A stretch of 64,000 nucleotides of DNA from NCBI GenBank assembly GCA_015060535.1, contig SUYH01000007.1:119688-183687 (forward strand), read 5' to 3'. Of the stretch, positions 52,836 through 59,301 are shown piece after piece. Position numbers and translations under genes: made by a program. The notes below the pieces were generated by a model. That model searched no databases and was not told where the DNA came from. It saw nothing but the letters and a program-made list of their open reading frames with translations. Source of the stretch: Prevotella sp. Its GTDB lineage: Bacteria; Bacteroidota; Bacteroidia; Bacteroidales; Bacteroidaceae. Each line of letters begins with the position of its first letter. Position 1 is the first letter of the stretch.

Positions 52836-52958
52836 AAAATTACTGCCTTTTGGGGAATGTCACAATCCCACACGGATGGTAAATCGCATACCATATCAAG
52901 GGTATGCGAAATGCCACAAATGGGCGATTGTGGGGATGCCGAAAACCCACTAACTTTG
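52836..52958. promoter_or_regulatory. Symmetric divergent promoter region of the sulfur/encapsulin locus
   Basis: Minus-strand box TAATTTTG (52836-52843) and plus-strand box TAACTTTG (52951-52958) flank paired elements. CACAATC (52861-52867) mirrors GATTGTG (52926-52932), and GGTAAATCGCATACC (52878-52892) mirrors GGTATGCGAAATGCC (52901-52915). The symmetry centre is 52896.5 for both pairs and 52897 for the boxes. The plus arm begins 50 nt upstream of its box, the minus arm 49. Confidence 0.78.
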
Positions 52959-52984
52959 CACCCAGATTCTAAACCGACAAAAAT

Positions 52985-53464
52985 ATGGCAGAAACAAAGA
53001 AACTGAGCATCATCGCCTTCAGTGGCGATTTCGACAAGCTGACGGCAGTGTTTACACTAGGTACAGGCGCGGCAGCAGTAGGTTACGAGGTCAACATCTT
53101 CTTCACATTCTGGGGACTGGATGCTATCAAGAAAAAGCAAGGTAGAAGTTTTACAGGCGGTAACTGGCTCACCAAGATCTTCGGATTCATGATGGGCGGC
53201 CTGAAGGTGACGCCAACCTCGCGCTTCAACTTCCTCGGTGCAGGACCGAAGATCTTCCGCTATCTGATGAAGAAGAACAACGTGGCCACACTCGAAGAAC
53301 TAGTTGAGGCTGCCAAGGCATTAGGTATTAATATGTACGCCTGCGAGATGGCGATGCACGTGCTGGGTTTGAAAAAAGAGGACTTCATTCCTGAGGTAAA
53401 AGATGTGCTCGGCGTGGCGTCATTCCTGAACCTCTCGGATGGTGGACAAACGCTGTTTATTTGA
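52985..53464 (+). CDS. DsrE-family sulfur-relay protein
   Basis: This 159-residue protein has a DsrE/DsrF-like fold (KLSIIAFSGDFDKLTAVFTLGTGAAAVGYEVNIFFTF in parts) with a hydrophobic middle (IFGFMMGGLKV) typical of the DsrE2 group. The likely persulfide-carrying Cys is C120 in INMYACEMAMHVLG. Such proteins pass sulfane sulfur to or from TusA. It is the first gene of the rightward arm and is separated from tusA by a 108-bp inverted-repeat element. Confidence 0.87.
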   Translation: MAETKKLSIIAFSGDFDKLTAVFTLGTGAAAVGYEVNIFFTFWGLDAIKKKQGRSFTGGNWLTKIFGFMMGGLKVTPTSRFNFLGAGPKIFRYLMKKNNVATLEELVEAAKALGINMYACEMAMHVLGLKKEDFIPEVKDVLGVASFLNLSDGGQTLFI

Positions 53465-53473
53465 GTATATAGG

Positions 53474-53581
53474 CCCCCTAAGTTAGGGGGCGACAGGGGT
53501 CTGAACAGGCGCAGGCTCCATGTATAACAATAAAAGGTCTGATAACGCTTGTTCAGACCCCCATCCCCCTAACTTAGGGGG
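53474..53581. repeat. Inverted-repeat (MITE-like) element between the DsrE and TusA genes
   Basis: Two arms of 32-34 bp (53474-53507 and 53550-53581) pair: each holds the palindrome CCCCCTAAGTTAGGGGG or its complement and a GGGTCTGAACA block. The element ends 8 nt before the tusA start. In RNA it would fold into a very strong stem and could lower expression of everything downstream. Confidence 0.8.
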
Positions 53582-53589
53582 TTCAAGCA

Positions 53590-53811
53590 ATGAAAAAGGT
53601 TTTAGACATTACGAAAGAGCATTGCCCAATGACTTTCGTGAAAACGAAGATTGAGCTCTCGAAGCTCAGTGAGGGCGACATCCTGGAAGTACTCCTCGCC
53701 GAGGGCGAACCCCTCGACAATGTTCCCCGTAATGCGAAGGAACAAGGATTTAACGTTCTCTCCGTAGAACACGTAGAAGGAACCACACATAAAGTAACAA
53801 TTAAAAAATAA
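53590..53811 (+). CDS. tusA: TusA-like sulfurtransferase
   Basis: This 73-residue protein shows the TusA signature with C12 in HCPMTFVKTKIEL and the downstream GDILEVLLAEGEPLDNVPRNA. TusA carries a persulfide from a cysteine desulfurase to acceptors. Here the desulfurase is encoded two genes downstream and the adenylyltransferase of the carrier just across the promoter. The encapsulin gene follows after 8 nt. Confidence 0.93.
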   Translation: MKKVLDITKEHCPMTFVKTKIELSKLSEGDILEVLLAEGEPLDNVPRNAKEQGFNVLSVEHVEGTTHKVTIKK

Positions 53812-53819
53812 GTAAAGTT

Positions 53820-55259
53820 ATGGCAGATTCTAATCTTCAGCGCAGTGTGACCACTGCTACCGCCAGAAGGCTGGCGACCACTACCAAGACCGCCCCTCAG
53901 ATGGGCAGTATCACTCCTCGTTTGCTTTTGAAGTTGCTCCCCTGGGTACAGGTTTCAGGCGGCACATTCCGCGTGAACCGCACGAAGGTGGAACTTCGCA
54001 AGAACGACCGCCTGCCCATCCAGTATGTGAATGGCGTGCCCTCGTTTACGGCAAAGAACCTGAAGGCCATCCCGCTGTTCTCGGAGTTCGACGACGAGAT
54101 TCTGAACCGTCTGGTGAGCTCGTTCGAGACGAAGGAGGTGGATGTCGACAAACTGTTCGTGGAGGAAGGTAAGGACAAGCAGCGCTTCTTCATTGTGGCC
54201 AGCGGTCAGGCTGAGGTCATCAGCAAGGGTCCTCACGGCGAAGACCTGCGGATTGCGCTCTTGGGCGACGGCGAGTACTTCGGCGAGGCAGACCTGCTGG
54301 ACGAACAGGAGTCGACCGTCAGCGTCCGTGCCATCACACCTACCGTATTTCTTGGCCTGAAACTGAAGGAACTGATTAAGTTCATCAAGGAGGTGCCCGA
54401 CTTCCGCGAGACTTTCAACAAGGCCGTCGATAAGCAGCTGCGCCTGAAGGCCAGTGTCAATGACAATGGCGAGAAGCACATCGATCTGGTGAGCGGCCAC
54501 GAGGAGGACAACATCATTCCTGAAACCTATATCGACTACGAGGAGAACCCCACGGAGTACAGTCTCAATACTCTGCAGACCGTTGTTCGTGTGCATACCC
54601 GCGTGAGCGATCTTTATAATAATCCCTACAACCAGTTGGAAGAGCAGTTGCGCTTGTCGATTGAGAGCATCAAGGAGCGTCAGGAGTGGGAACTCATCAA
54701 CAACAAGCAGTTCGGTCTGTTGGCTGCTGCCAACCCCGCCTACCGCATCTCGGCACGCTATGGTTCACCCACCCCCGACGACCTCGATGAACTGCTGAGT
54801 CTGGTCTGGAAGGAGCCTGCCTTCTTCGTGGCCCATCCGCGTGCCATCGCCGCCTTCGAGCGCGAGTGTACTTGGCGTGGTGTGCCCCCTGTGACCACCG
54901 ACCTCTTCGGTACGAAAGTCATCCTGTGGCGCGGTGTGCCCCTGATTCCTTCAGACAAGGTTGAGGTAGAAGGTCAGTATCTGACAGGTCGCGGCGTAGG
55001 TACCACGAAGATTATCCTCGTGCGTACCGGCGAGCAGAACCAGGGCGTGATCGGTCTGCACCAGAGCGGCATCCCTGGTGAAATTGCACCATCGTTGAGT
55101 GCTCGTCTGATGGGTCTCGATAAGTTCGGTGTGGCCTCTTACCTGCTCACGAAATACTTCTCATTGGCCGCCCTCACCGACGACGCCATCGCCGTTCTCG
55201 AGAATGTGGAGGTAGGCTATTATCACGATTATCAGCATCGAAATAAAGTAGAGAAATAA
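53820..55259 (+). CDS. Family 2 encapsulin shell protein with cNMP-binding-type insertion (2B-like)
   Basis: This 479-residue protein has the HK97-type shell fold of family 2 encapsulins: an N-terminal arm (1-80, RSVTTATARRLATTTKTAPQ in part), an inserted cyclic-nucleotide-binding-like domain (about 83-205, VEEGKDKQRFFIVASGQAEVI in part, GEYFGEADLL), and the P/A-domain core (TEYSLNTLQTVVRVHTRVSDLYNNPYNQLEEQLRL in parts, QEWELINN, VAHPRAIAAFERECTWRGVPP). The insertion is the mark of subtype 2B. The phosphate-binding cassette lacks the usual Arg (S165). Family 2 shells commonly enclose cysteine desulfurase, which is the next gene (1-nt overlap). Confidence 0.9.
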   Translation: MADSNLQRSVTTATARRLATTTKTAPQMGSITPRLLLKLLPWVQVSGGTFRVNRTKVELRKNDRLPIQYVNGVPSFTAKNLKAIPLFSEFDDEILNRLVSSFETKEVDVDKLFVEEGKDKQRFFIVASGQAEVISKGPHGEDLRIALLGDGEYFGEADLLDEQESTVSVRAITPTVFLGLKLKELIKFIKEVPDFRETFNKAVDKQLRLKASVNDNGEKHIDLVSGHEEDNIIPETYIDYEENPTEYSLNTLQTVVRVHTRVSDLYNNPYNQLEEQLRLSIESIKERQEWELINNKQFGLLAAANPAYRISARYGSPTPDDLDELLSLVWKEPAFFVAHPRAIAAFERECTWRGVPPVTTDLFGTKVILWRGVPLIPSDKVEVEGQYLTGRGVGTTKIILVRTGEQNQGVIGLHQSGIPGEIAPSLSARLMGLDKFGVASYLLTKYFSLAALTDDAIAVLENVEVGYYHDYQHRNKVEK

Positions 55260-56797
55260 TGGTTGATATCCAGAATATTAACGGCTACGGCATCGAAGAC
55301 CCAGGCTTTGCGCTGCTTCGAGAGGTCGCCCAACGATATTGCCCCGAGGAGGTTAGGGAGGCTCGTCTGAGTGTGCTGCCTGACGAGGCCCTGAACCTCA
55401 CGGAGCTGGAGGCGGGCTTCAAGCAACTGCTGGGTGGCGGAAGCGGCTATGCCGACCTGCCGTACTTCGGCGACCCTGACGATTCGCGAGGTTCGGTGAA
55501 GGCTGTACCTCAGGACAACGGCTTCGGCATCGGCATTCCTGAGACGCAGAAGCTGCGCGACCTGCACTACGAGGAGATCGATACGCTGAACTCGGAGGAG
55601 ATCAAGAAGGACTTCCCCGTGCTCCATCAGAAGGTGAACGGCCACGACCTCGTATGGCTCGACAACGGCGCTACCACGCAGAAGCCGATTCAGGTCATCG
55701 ACAAGATCAGCGACTATTATAAAAACTATAATAGCAACATCCACCGCGGTGCTCACACGTTGGCTGCTCGCGCTACGGATGCCTACGAAGAGGCCCGTGA
55801 GAAGGTGCAGCGCTTCATCAATGCCGCTACCAGCGAGGAGATCATCTTCGTGCGTGGTACCACCGAAGGCATCAACCTTGTGGCGCAGACCTATGGCAGA
55901 CAGTACTTGACGCCTGGCGACGAAGTTATCGTCTCGGAACTGGATCACCACGCCAATATTGTTCCTTGGCAGCAAGTAGCCCACGAAAAGGGTGCTACGC
56001 TGAAGGCCATCCCTACGGACAAGAACGGTGACCTTATCCTGAGTGAGTTCGAGCGACTCATCACACCTCGCACACGTTTCGTCAGCGTAGGTCATGTGAA
56101 CAACACCTTCGGTACCATCAACGACGTGAAGCGTATCATCGATATCGCCCACGGGCACAACATCCCTGTGCTCATCGACGGTGCACAGTCCATCGCCCAC
56201 ACGCCTGTCGATGTGCAGCAGCTCGATGCCGATTTCTTCGTCTTCTCAGGCCACAAGATCTATGGTCCCAACGGCATCGGTGTGGTGTATGGTCGTAAGG
56301 ACCTGCTCGACAAGATGCAGCCCTGGCAGGGTGGTGGCAACATGATCAAAGACGTGACTATCGAACGCACGGAGTACAATGTGCCGCCTGCTCGCTTTGA
56401 GGCTGGTACGCCCAACGTGGCCGACGCCATCGGACTCGGTGCCGCCCTCGACTACGTGAGCCGTCTCGGCATCCGTAACATCGAGGCACATGAGCACAAA
56501 CTGACGGAATATGCCCGCGAGCAACTGGCTCAGATTAAGGGCCTCACGCTCATCGGCAATCCCAAGAACCGCGTGTCGGTAGTAAGCTTCGTGCTCGACG
56601 GCATCCCCGTTCCCGAAACAGGTACGTTATTAGATAAGGAGGGCATCGCAGTGCGTGCTGGTCACCACTGCGCCCAGCCCGCCCTCCGAGCCCTCGGCTA
56701 CGAGATGAGCGTCCGTCCCACCTTCGCCCTCTACAACACCCGCGAAGATGTGGATAAGTTAGTCATCGCTGTTAGGAAGATCGTTGGAAGCAGATGA
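55259..56797 (+). CDS. SufS-type cysteine desulfurase with N-terminal extension, predicted encapsulin cargo
   Basis: This 512-residue protein has a fold-type I PLP enzyme from about 113 on (FPVLHQKVNGHDLVWLDNGA in part), PLP lysine K333 in FSGHKIYGPNG and catalytic C471 in RAGHHCAQPALR. It frees sulfur from cysteine as an enzyme-bound persulfide. The 112-residue N-terminal part is not in ordinary SufS and ends in a Gly/Asp/Ser-rich linker (GGGSGYADLPYFGDPDDS); in family 2 systems such extensions direct loading into the shell. The start overlaps the encapsulin stop by 1 nt and the stop overlaps the sulfhydrylase start by 4 nt. Confidence 0.93.
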   Translation: MVDIQNINGYGIEDPGFALLREVAQRYCPEEVREARLSVLPDEALNLTELEAGFKQLLGGGSGYADLPYFGDPDDSRGSVKAVPQDNGFGIGIPETQKLRDLHYEEIDTLNSEEIKKDFPVLHQKVNGHDLVWLDNGATTQKPIQVIDKISDYYKNYNSNIHRGAHTLAARATDAYEEAREKVQRFINAATSEEIIFVRGTTEGINLVAQTYGRQYLTPGDEVIVSELDHHANIVPWQQVAHEKGATLKAIPTDKNGDLILSEFERLITPRTRFVSVGHVNNTFGTINDVKRIIDIAHGHNIPVLIDGAQSIAHTPVDVQQLDADFFVFSGHKIYGPNGIGVVYGRKDLLDKMQPWQGGGNMIKDVTIERTEYNVPPARFEAGTPNVADAIGLGAALDYVSRLGIRNIEAHEHKLTEYAREQLAQIKGLTLIGNPKNRVSVVSFVLDGIPVPETGTLLDKEGIAVRAGHHCAQPALRALGYEMSVRPTFALYNTREDVDKLVIAVRKIVGSR

Positions 56798-58032
56798 AAT
56801 ACGAAACGAAAGTATTAACCACAAAGTATCAGAAACCTGACGCATACGGGGCGCTCTCGATGCCGGTGTATTATACCGCTGCATTCGAGTTCCCCGATGC
56901 CAAGGCGATGAGCGATGCCTTCTGCGGTCGCTCGATGGCGCCTTCGTATGCCCGCATCGCCAACCCCACGGTCACTTATCTGGAGGAGCGAGTTAGGCAG
57001 ATTACTGGCGCTCAAAGTGTCACTGCCCTCAATACGGGCATGGCGGCTATCCACTATGCCCTGACGGCAGTAAGTGGCGCGGGCCTGAACATTGTGGCCT
57101 CGAAACATTTGTTTGGCAATAGCGTCTCGCTGATTCGCGACACGCTGGGTAGTTTCGGAGTGGAGCCGCGATTCGTAGACTTCACGAAGCCCGAGGGGGT
57201 GGAGGCACAGATTGACGATAAAACCGCCGCACTGTTCTTCGAGATCATCACCAATCCGCAGCTCTTCGTGGCTGACATCCGCCAGCTGTCGGAGATAGCC
57301 CATTCCAAGGGTGTGCCCCTGATAGCCGACACGACCATCGTGCCGTTCTCCAACTTCCATGCCAATGAGTTTGGTGTCGATATCGAGGTTGTCAGCAGCA
57401 CGAAGTATATCTCTGGCGGAGGCACAGGTCTTGGTGGTTTGCTCATCGATTACGGTAAGTTCGACTGGTCGCAGTCGCCCTCCCCAGCCTTGCAGAGCCG
57501 AACAAAGAAAGTAGGAAAGAAACTGGCATTTACGGCGCGTGTAAAGACAGAATTGGTAACCAATCTCGGTTCGCTGATGACACCGCAGGTGGCCTATATG
57601 GAGACGCTCGGACTTGACACGCTTGATATCCGTTTCCGTCGTCAGGCAGAGACTACACTTTGGCTCGCCCAGCAATGTCAACAACTGCCAGAAATCAAGC
57701 GCGTGAACTACACAGGTTTGGAGGGTAATCCTTTCTATGAATTGTCGAAGGCGCAATTCGGCCCGTTGCCTGGTGCCGTCTTCACCATCGACCTCGAATC
57801 AAAAGAAGCCGCCTGGGCGTTCATCGACAAACTGCAGATTATCCGCCGCGCCACGAACCTCTTCGATCGTAAGTCGCTGGCCATCCATCCTGCCTCGACA
57901 ATCTTCGGTCTCTTCACCCCCGAGCAATGCGCCGAGATGTCCGTACCAGATACAACGGTACGATTAAGCATCGGTCTTGAAGCCCCAGAGGATTTGCTGG
58001 AGGATATCAAAAAAAGTCTCACTTCTCGGTGA
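56794..58032 (+). CDS. O-acetylhomoserine sulfhydrylase-type PLP enzyme (MetY-like)
   Basis: This 412-residue Cys/Met-metabolism PLP enzyme shows SYARIANPTVTYLEERV, TALNTGMAAIHYAL, ADTTIVPFSNFHANEFGVD (in parts), PLP lysine K204 in SSTKYISGGG, and LSIGLEAPEDLLEDI. It should make homocysteine from O-acetylhomoserine and a sulfur donor. In the Wolinella pathway MetY accepts sulfur from the carrier thiocarboxylate. It is the last gene of the rightward arm, with a hairpin terminator across its stop codon. Confidence 0.9.
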   Translation: MKYETKVLTTKYQKPDAYGALSMPVYYTAAFEFPDAKAMSDAFCGRSMAPSYARIANPTVTYLEERVRQITGAQSVTALNTGMAAIHYALTAVSGAGLNIVASKHLFGNSVSLIRDTLGSFGVEPRFVDFTKPEGVEAQIDDKTAALFFEIITNPQLFVADIRQLSEIAHSKGVPLIADTTIVPFSNFHANEFGVDIEVVSSTKYISGGGTGLGGLLIDYGKFDWSQSPSPALQSRTKKVGKKLAFTARVKTELVTNLGSLMTPQVAYMETLGLDTLDIRFRRQAETTLWLAQQCQQLPEIKRVNYTGLEGNPFYELSKAQFGPLPGAVFTIDLESKEAAWAFIDKLQIIRRATNLFDRKSLAIHPASTIFGLFTPEQCAEMSVPDTTVRLSIGLEAPEDLLEDIKKSLTSR

Positions 58033-58040
58033 GACTTTTT
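58011..58040. terminator. Bidirectional terminator hairpin
   Basis: 12-bp stem AAAAAGTCTCAC / GTGAGACTTTTT with a TTCTCG loop. It spans the stop codon of the MetY-like gene and reaches the 3' end of the convergent LuxR gene, with T or A runs on both sides, so it can work in both directions. Confidence 0.85.
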
Positions 58041-58683
58041 AAATGTAAAATTCCGAAGGATCTATCAACCCCGCACGGAGCGCGTACTTCACTGCTTCGT
58101 GCGCTGTGTTGATGCCCAGCTTGCGGAAGATATTTTTCCTGTGGGTAGTGACTGTATGGATGCTGGAGAAACGCTCAGCAGCAATCTCCTTCGTGGTCTT
58201 ACCCAGAGCGATGCCCTTTACAATCTCCATCTCTGTTGTCGTCAGAACACTGGGCGTTTCGTCCTCTTGTTGTTGCTGTGTGATGATGGTCTCCAAGGCA
58301 CGCTGGCTGAGATAGCGCGTATGGTGGCTGACAGCGTTGAGAGCCTCGCGAACCTCGCTCAAGGGGCCGTCTTTGTAAACCACACTGAATTGGTGCGATG
58401 AATAGACCACGCGTCGTATGAACTGGGGTGTCAATTCGTCGCTGATGAGTATCCAGTCGGACAGGTTGAAGCGCTCAGCAATGATGAGCAGTTGATCCTC
58501 GTCGGCAAAGTCGAACAGGGTATAGTCAAGTAAAACTACGGCACTCTCGTGTTCCTTGAGCAGCTCCATAAGCCTTGCCCTGTCGAATGCACGGTATACA
58601 ACATCCTCTTCATCCTTCTTAAGCAGGCTCTCTAGCGCGAATCGCGTCAGCTCCTGATTGTCGGCTATAATATAATTTCTCAT
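58039..58683 (-). CDS. LuxR/NarL-type response regulator
   Basis: This 214-residue protein (start ATG 58683) has a receiver-like domain (1-120; DN in IIADNQEL, phospho-acceptor candidate in VVLLDYTLFD) and a LuxR helix-turn-helix (LTTTEMEIVKGIALGKTTKEIAAERF in parts, VTTHRKNIFRKLGI). The usual Lys of the receiver appears as VVYKDGP. No cognate kinase is adjacent. It converges on the encapsulin operon and has a near-perfect inverted repeat at its promoter. Whether it controls sulfur genes is open. Confidence 0.87.
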   Translation of the reverse strand: MRNYIIADNQELTRFALESLLKKDEEDVVYRAFDRARLMELLKEHESAVVLLDYTLFDFADEDQLLIIAERFNLSDWILISDELTPQFIRRVVYSSHQFSVVYKDGPLSEVREALNAVSHHTRYLSQRALETIITQQQQEDETPSVLTTTEMEIVKGIALGKTTKEIAAERFSSIHTVTTHRKNIFRKLGINTAHEAVKYALRAGLIDPSEFYI

Positions 58684-58704
58684 CTTTATGTTGGTTATTG
58701 GGTG

Positions 58705-58759
58705 CAAAATTACTAAATTCGAAGCAATCTGCCAAATCTTTTTATGGATTTGACAGATT
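58705..58759 (-). promoter_or_regulatory. Promoter and inverted repeat of the LuxR-type regulator
   Basis: TAATTTTG on the minus strand (58705-58712). Just upstream, an inverted repeat with 13-bp arms (AATCTGCCAAATC at 58726-58738, GATTTGACAGATT at 58747-58759, one mismatch, 8-nt spacer) covers the -33 region and could be an autoregulatory site. Confidence 0.62.
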
Positions 58760-58870
58760 ACTCTATTTAAATTGACTTATATGGTCAAATCTCGTAAGAG
58801 CTGGTCTGATATGAAGTAAAAAAGTCGGATTCAGCGAAGCACTCCGTTGTGATGTGTAAACCATAAAATG

Positions 58871-58974
58871 GTGCTACTGGTGCTACTGAGCGTTGTATGT
58901 CGCTGATAATCAACAAGAACTTGGTGTAAGAAGGGGTAAAAATGGTGCTACTGAGGTGCTACTATAGTGCTACT
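58871..58974 (+). repeat. GTGCTACT repeat cluster upstream of the VapE-like gene
   Basis: Five copies of GTGCTACT start at 58871, 58880, 58945, 58956 and 58967; the last three are spaced exactly 11 bp, one helical turn. A reverse-complement copy (CAGTAGCACC, 61423-61432) overlaps the stop codon of the VapE-like gene. The stretch 58760-58870 shows nothing recognisable. Confidence 0.8.
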
Positions 58975-58994
58975 GAAGAATTTTCAACAATCTA

Positions 58995-59056
58995 TTTTGG
59001 GTATAGGCAAAATGTATTTTGCGTATAGGCGTAAAGTGTTTTGGGTATAGGCGTAA
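58995..59056 (+). repeat. 22-bp iteron-like direct repeats upstream of the VapE-like gene
   Basis: Three copies of TTTTGGGTATAGGC (second copy TTTTGCGTATAGGC) start at 58995, 59017 and 59039, exactly 22 bp apart. An inverted core copy (CCTATACCC) lies at 59118-59126. The spacing and number resemble plasmid iterons. The rest of the gap to 59253 holds no gene. Confidence 0.8.
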
Positions 59057-59253
59057 GGTTGTTAGATAGGCTCTTAATCCCTGTTGGAATAGGGGTTTGC
59101 CCTTGTTTGAAGCATTCCTATACCCTATAAGGTGACGTTTGAACGAGTCGAAGAAGGCATTAGAACGACCGAAAGATGACGTTTCTTTCATCCCAAAGTG
59201 CTTTTTCTTCGAAAATAAAGGGCTATTTCCTTGCATTATCCCCTATTTTTTTG

Positions 59254-59261
59254 TATCTTTG
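59254..59261 (+). promoter_or_regulatory. Promoter box of the VapE-like gene
   Basis: TATCTTTG on the plus strand, 40 nt before the ATG at 59302 and about 200 nt after the iteron-like repeats. Confidence 0.65.
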
Positions 59262-59301
59262 TAGTCCGAATTAACGCATAGAACAAAAACAACAAACAAC
59301 C

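Noticed and set aside
53820..55259. Could the shell gene be a cyclic-nucleotide-responsive transcription factor?
   Set aside because: There is a cNMP-type domain but no helix-turn-helix; the flanking sequence has family 2 encapsulin features and the next gene is a desulfurase.
55232..56200. A 322-codon open frame on the minus strand opposite the cysteine desulfurase gene
   Set aside because: It mirrors the codons of a well-supported gene, has no recognisable domain, and its translation (rich in Val, Asp, Leu) is typical of an antisense frame in GC-rich codons.
56815..57756. A 313-codon minus-strand frame opposite the MetY-like gene
   Set aside because: No domain, no promoter box, fully inside a clear PLP-enzyme gene.
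58871..59056. Could the direct repeats be a CRISPR array?
   Set aside because: Units are 8 and 14 bp with 11- or 22-bp periods, without spacers of 25-40 bp and without cas genes; they look like iterons.
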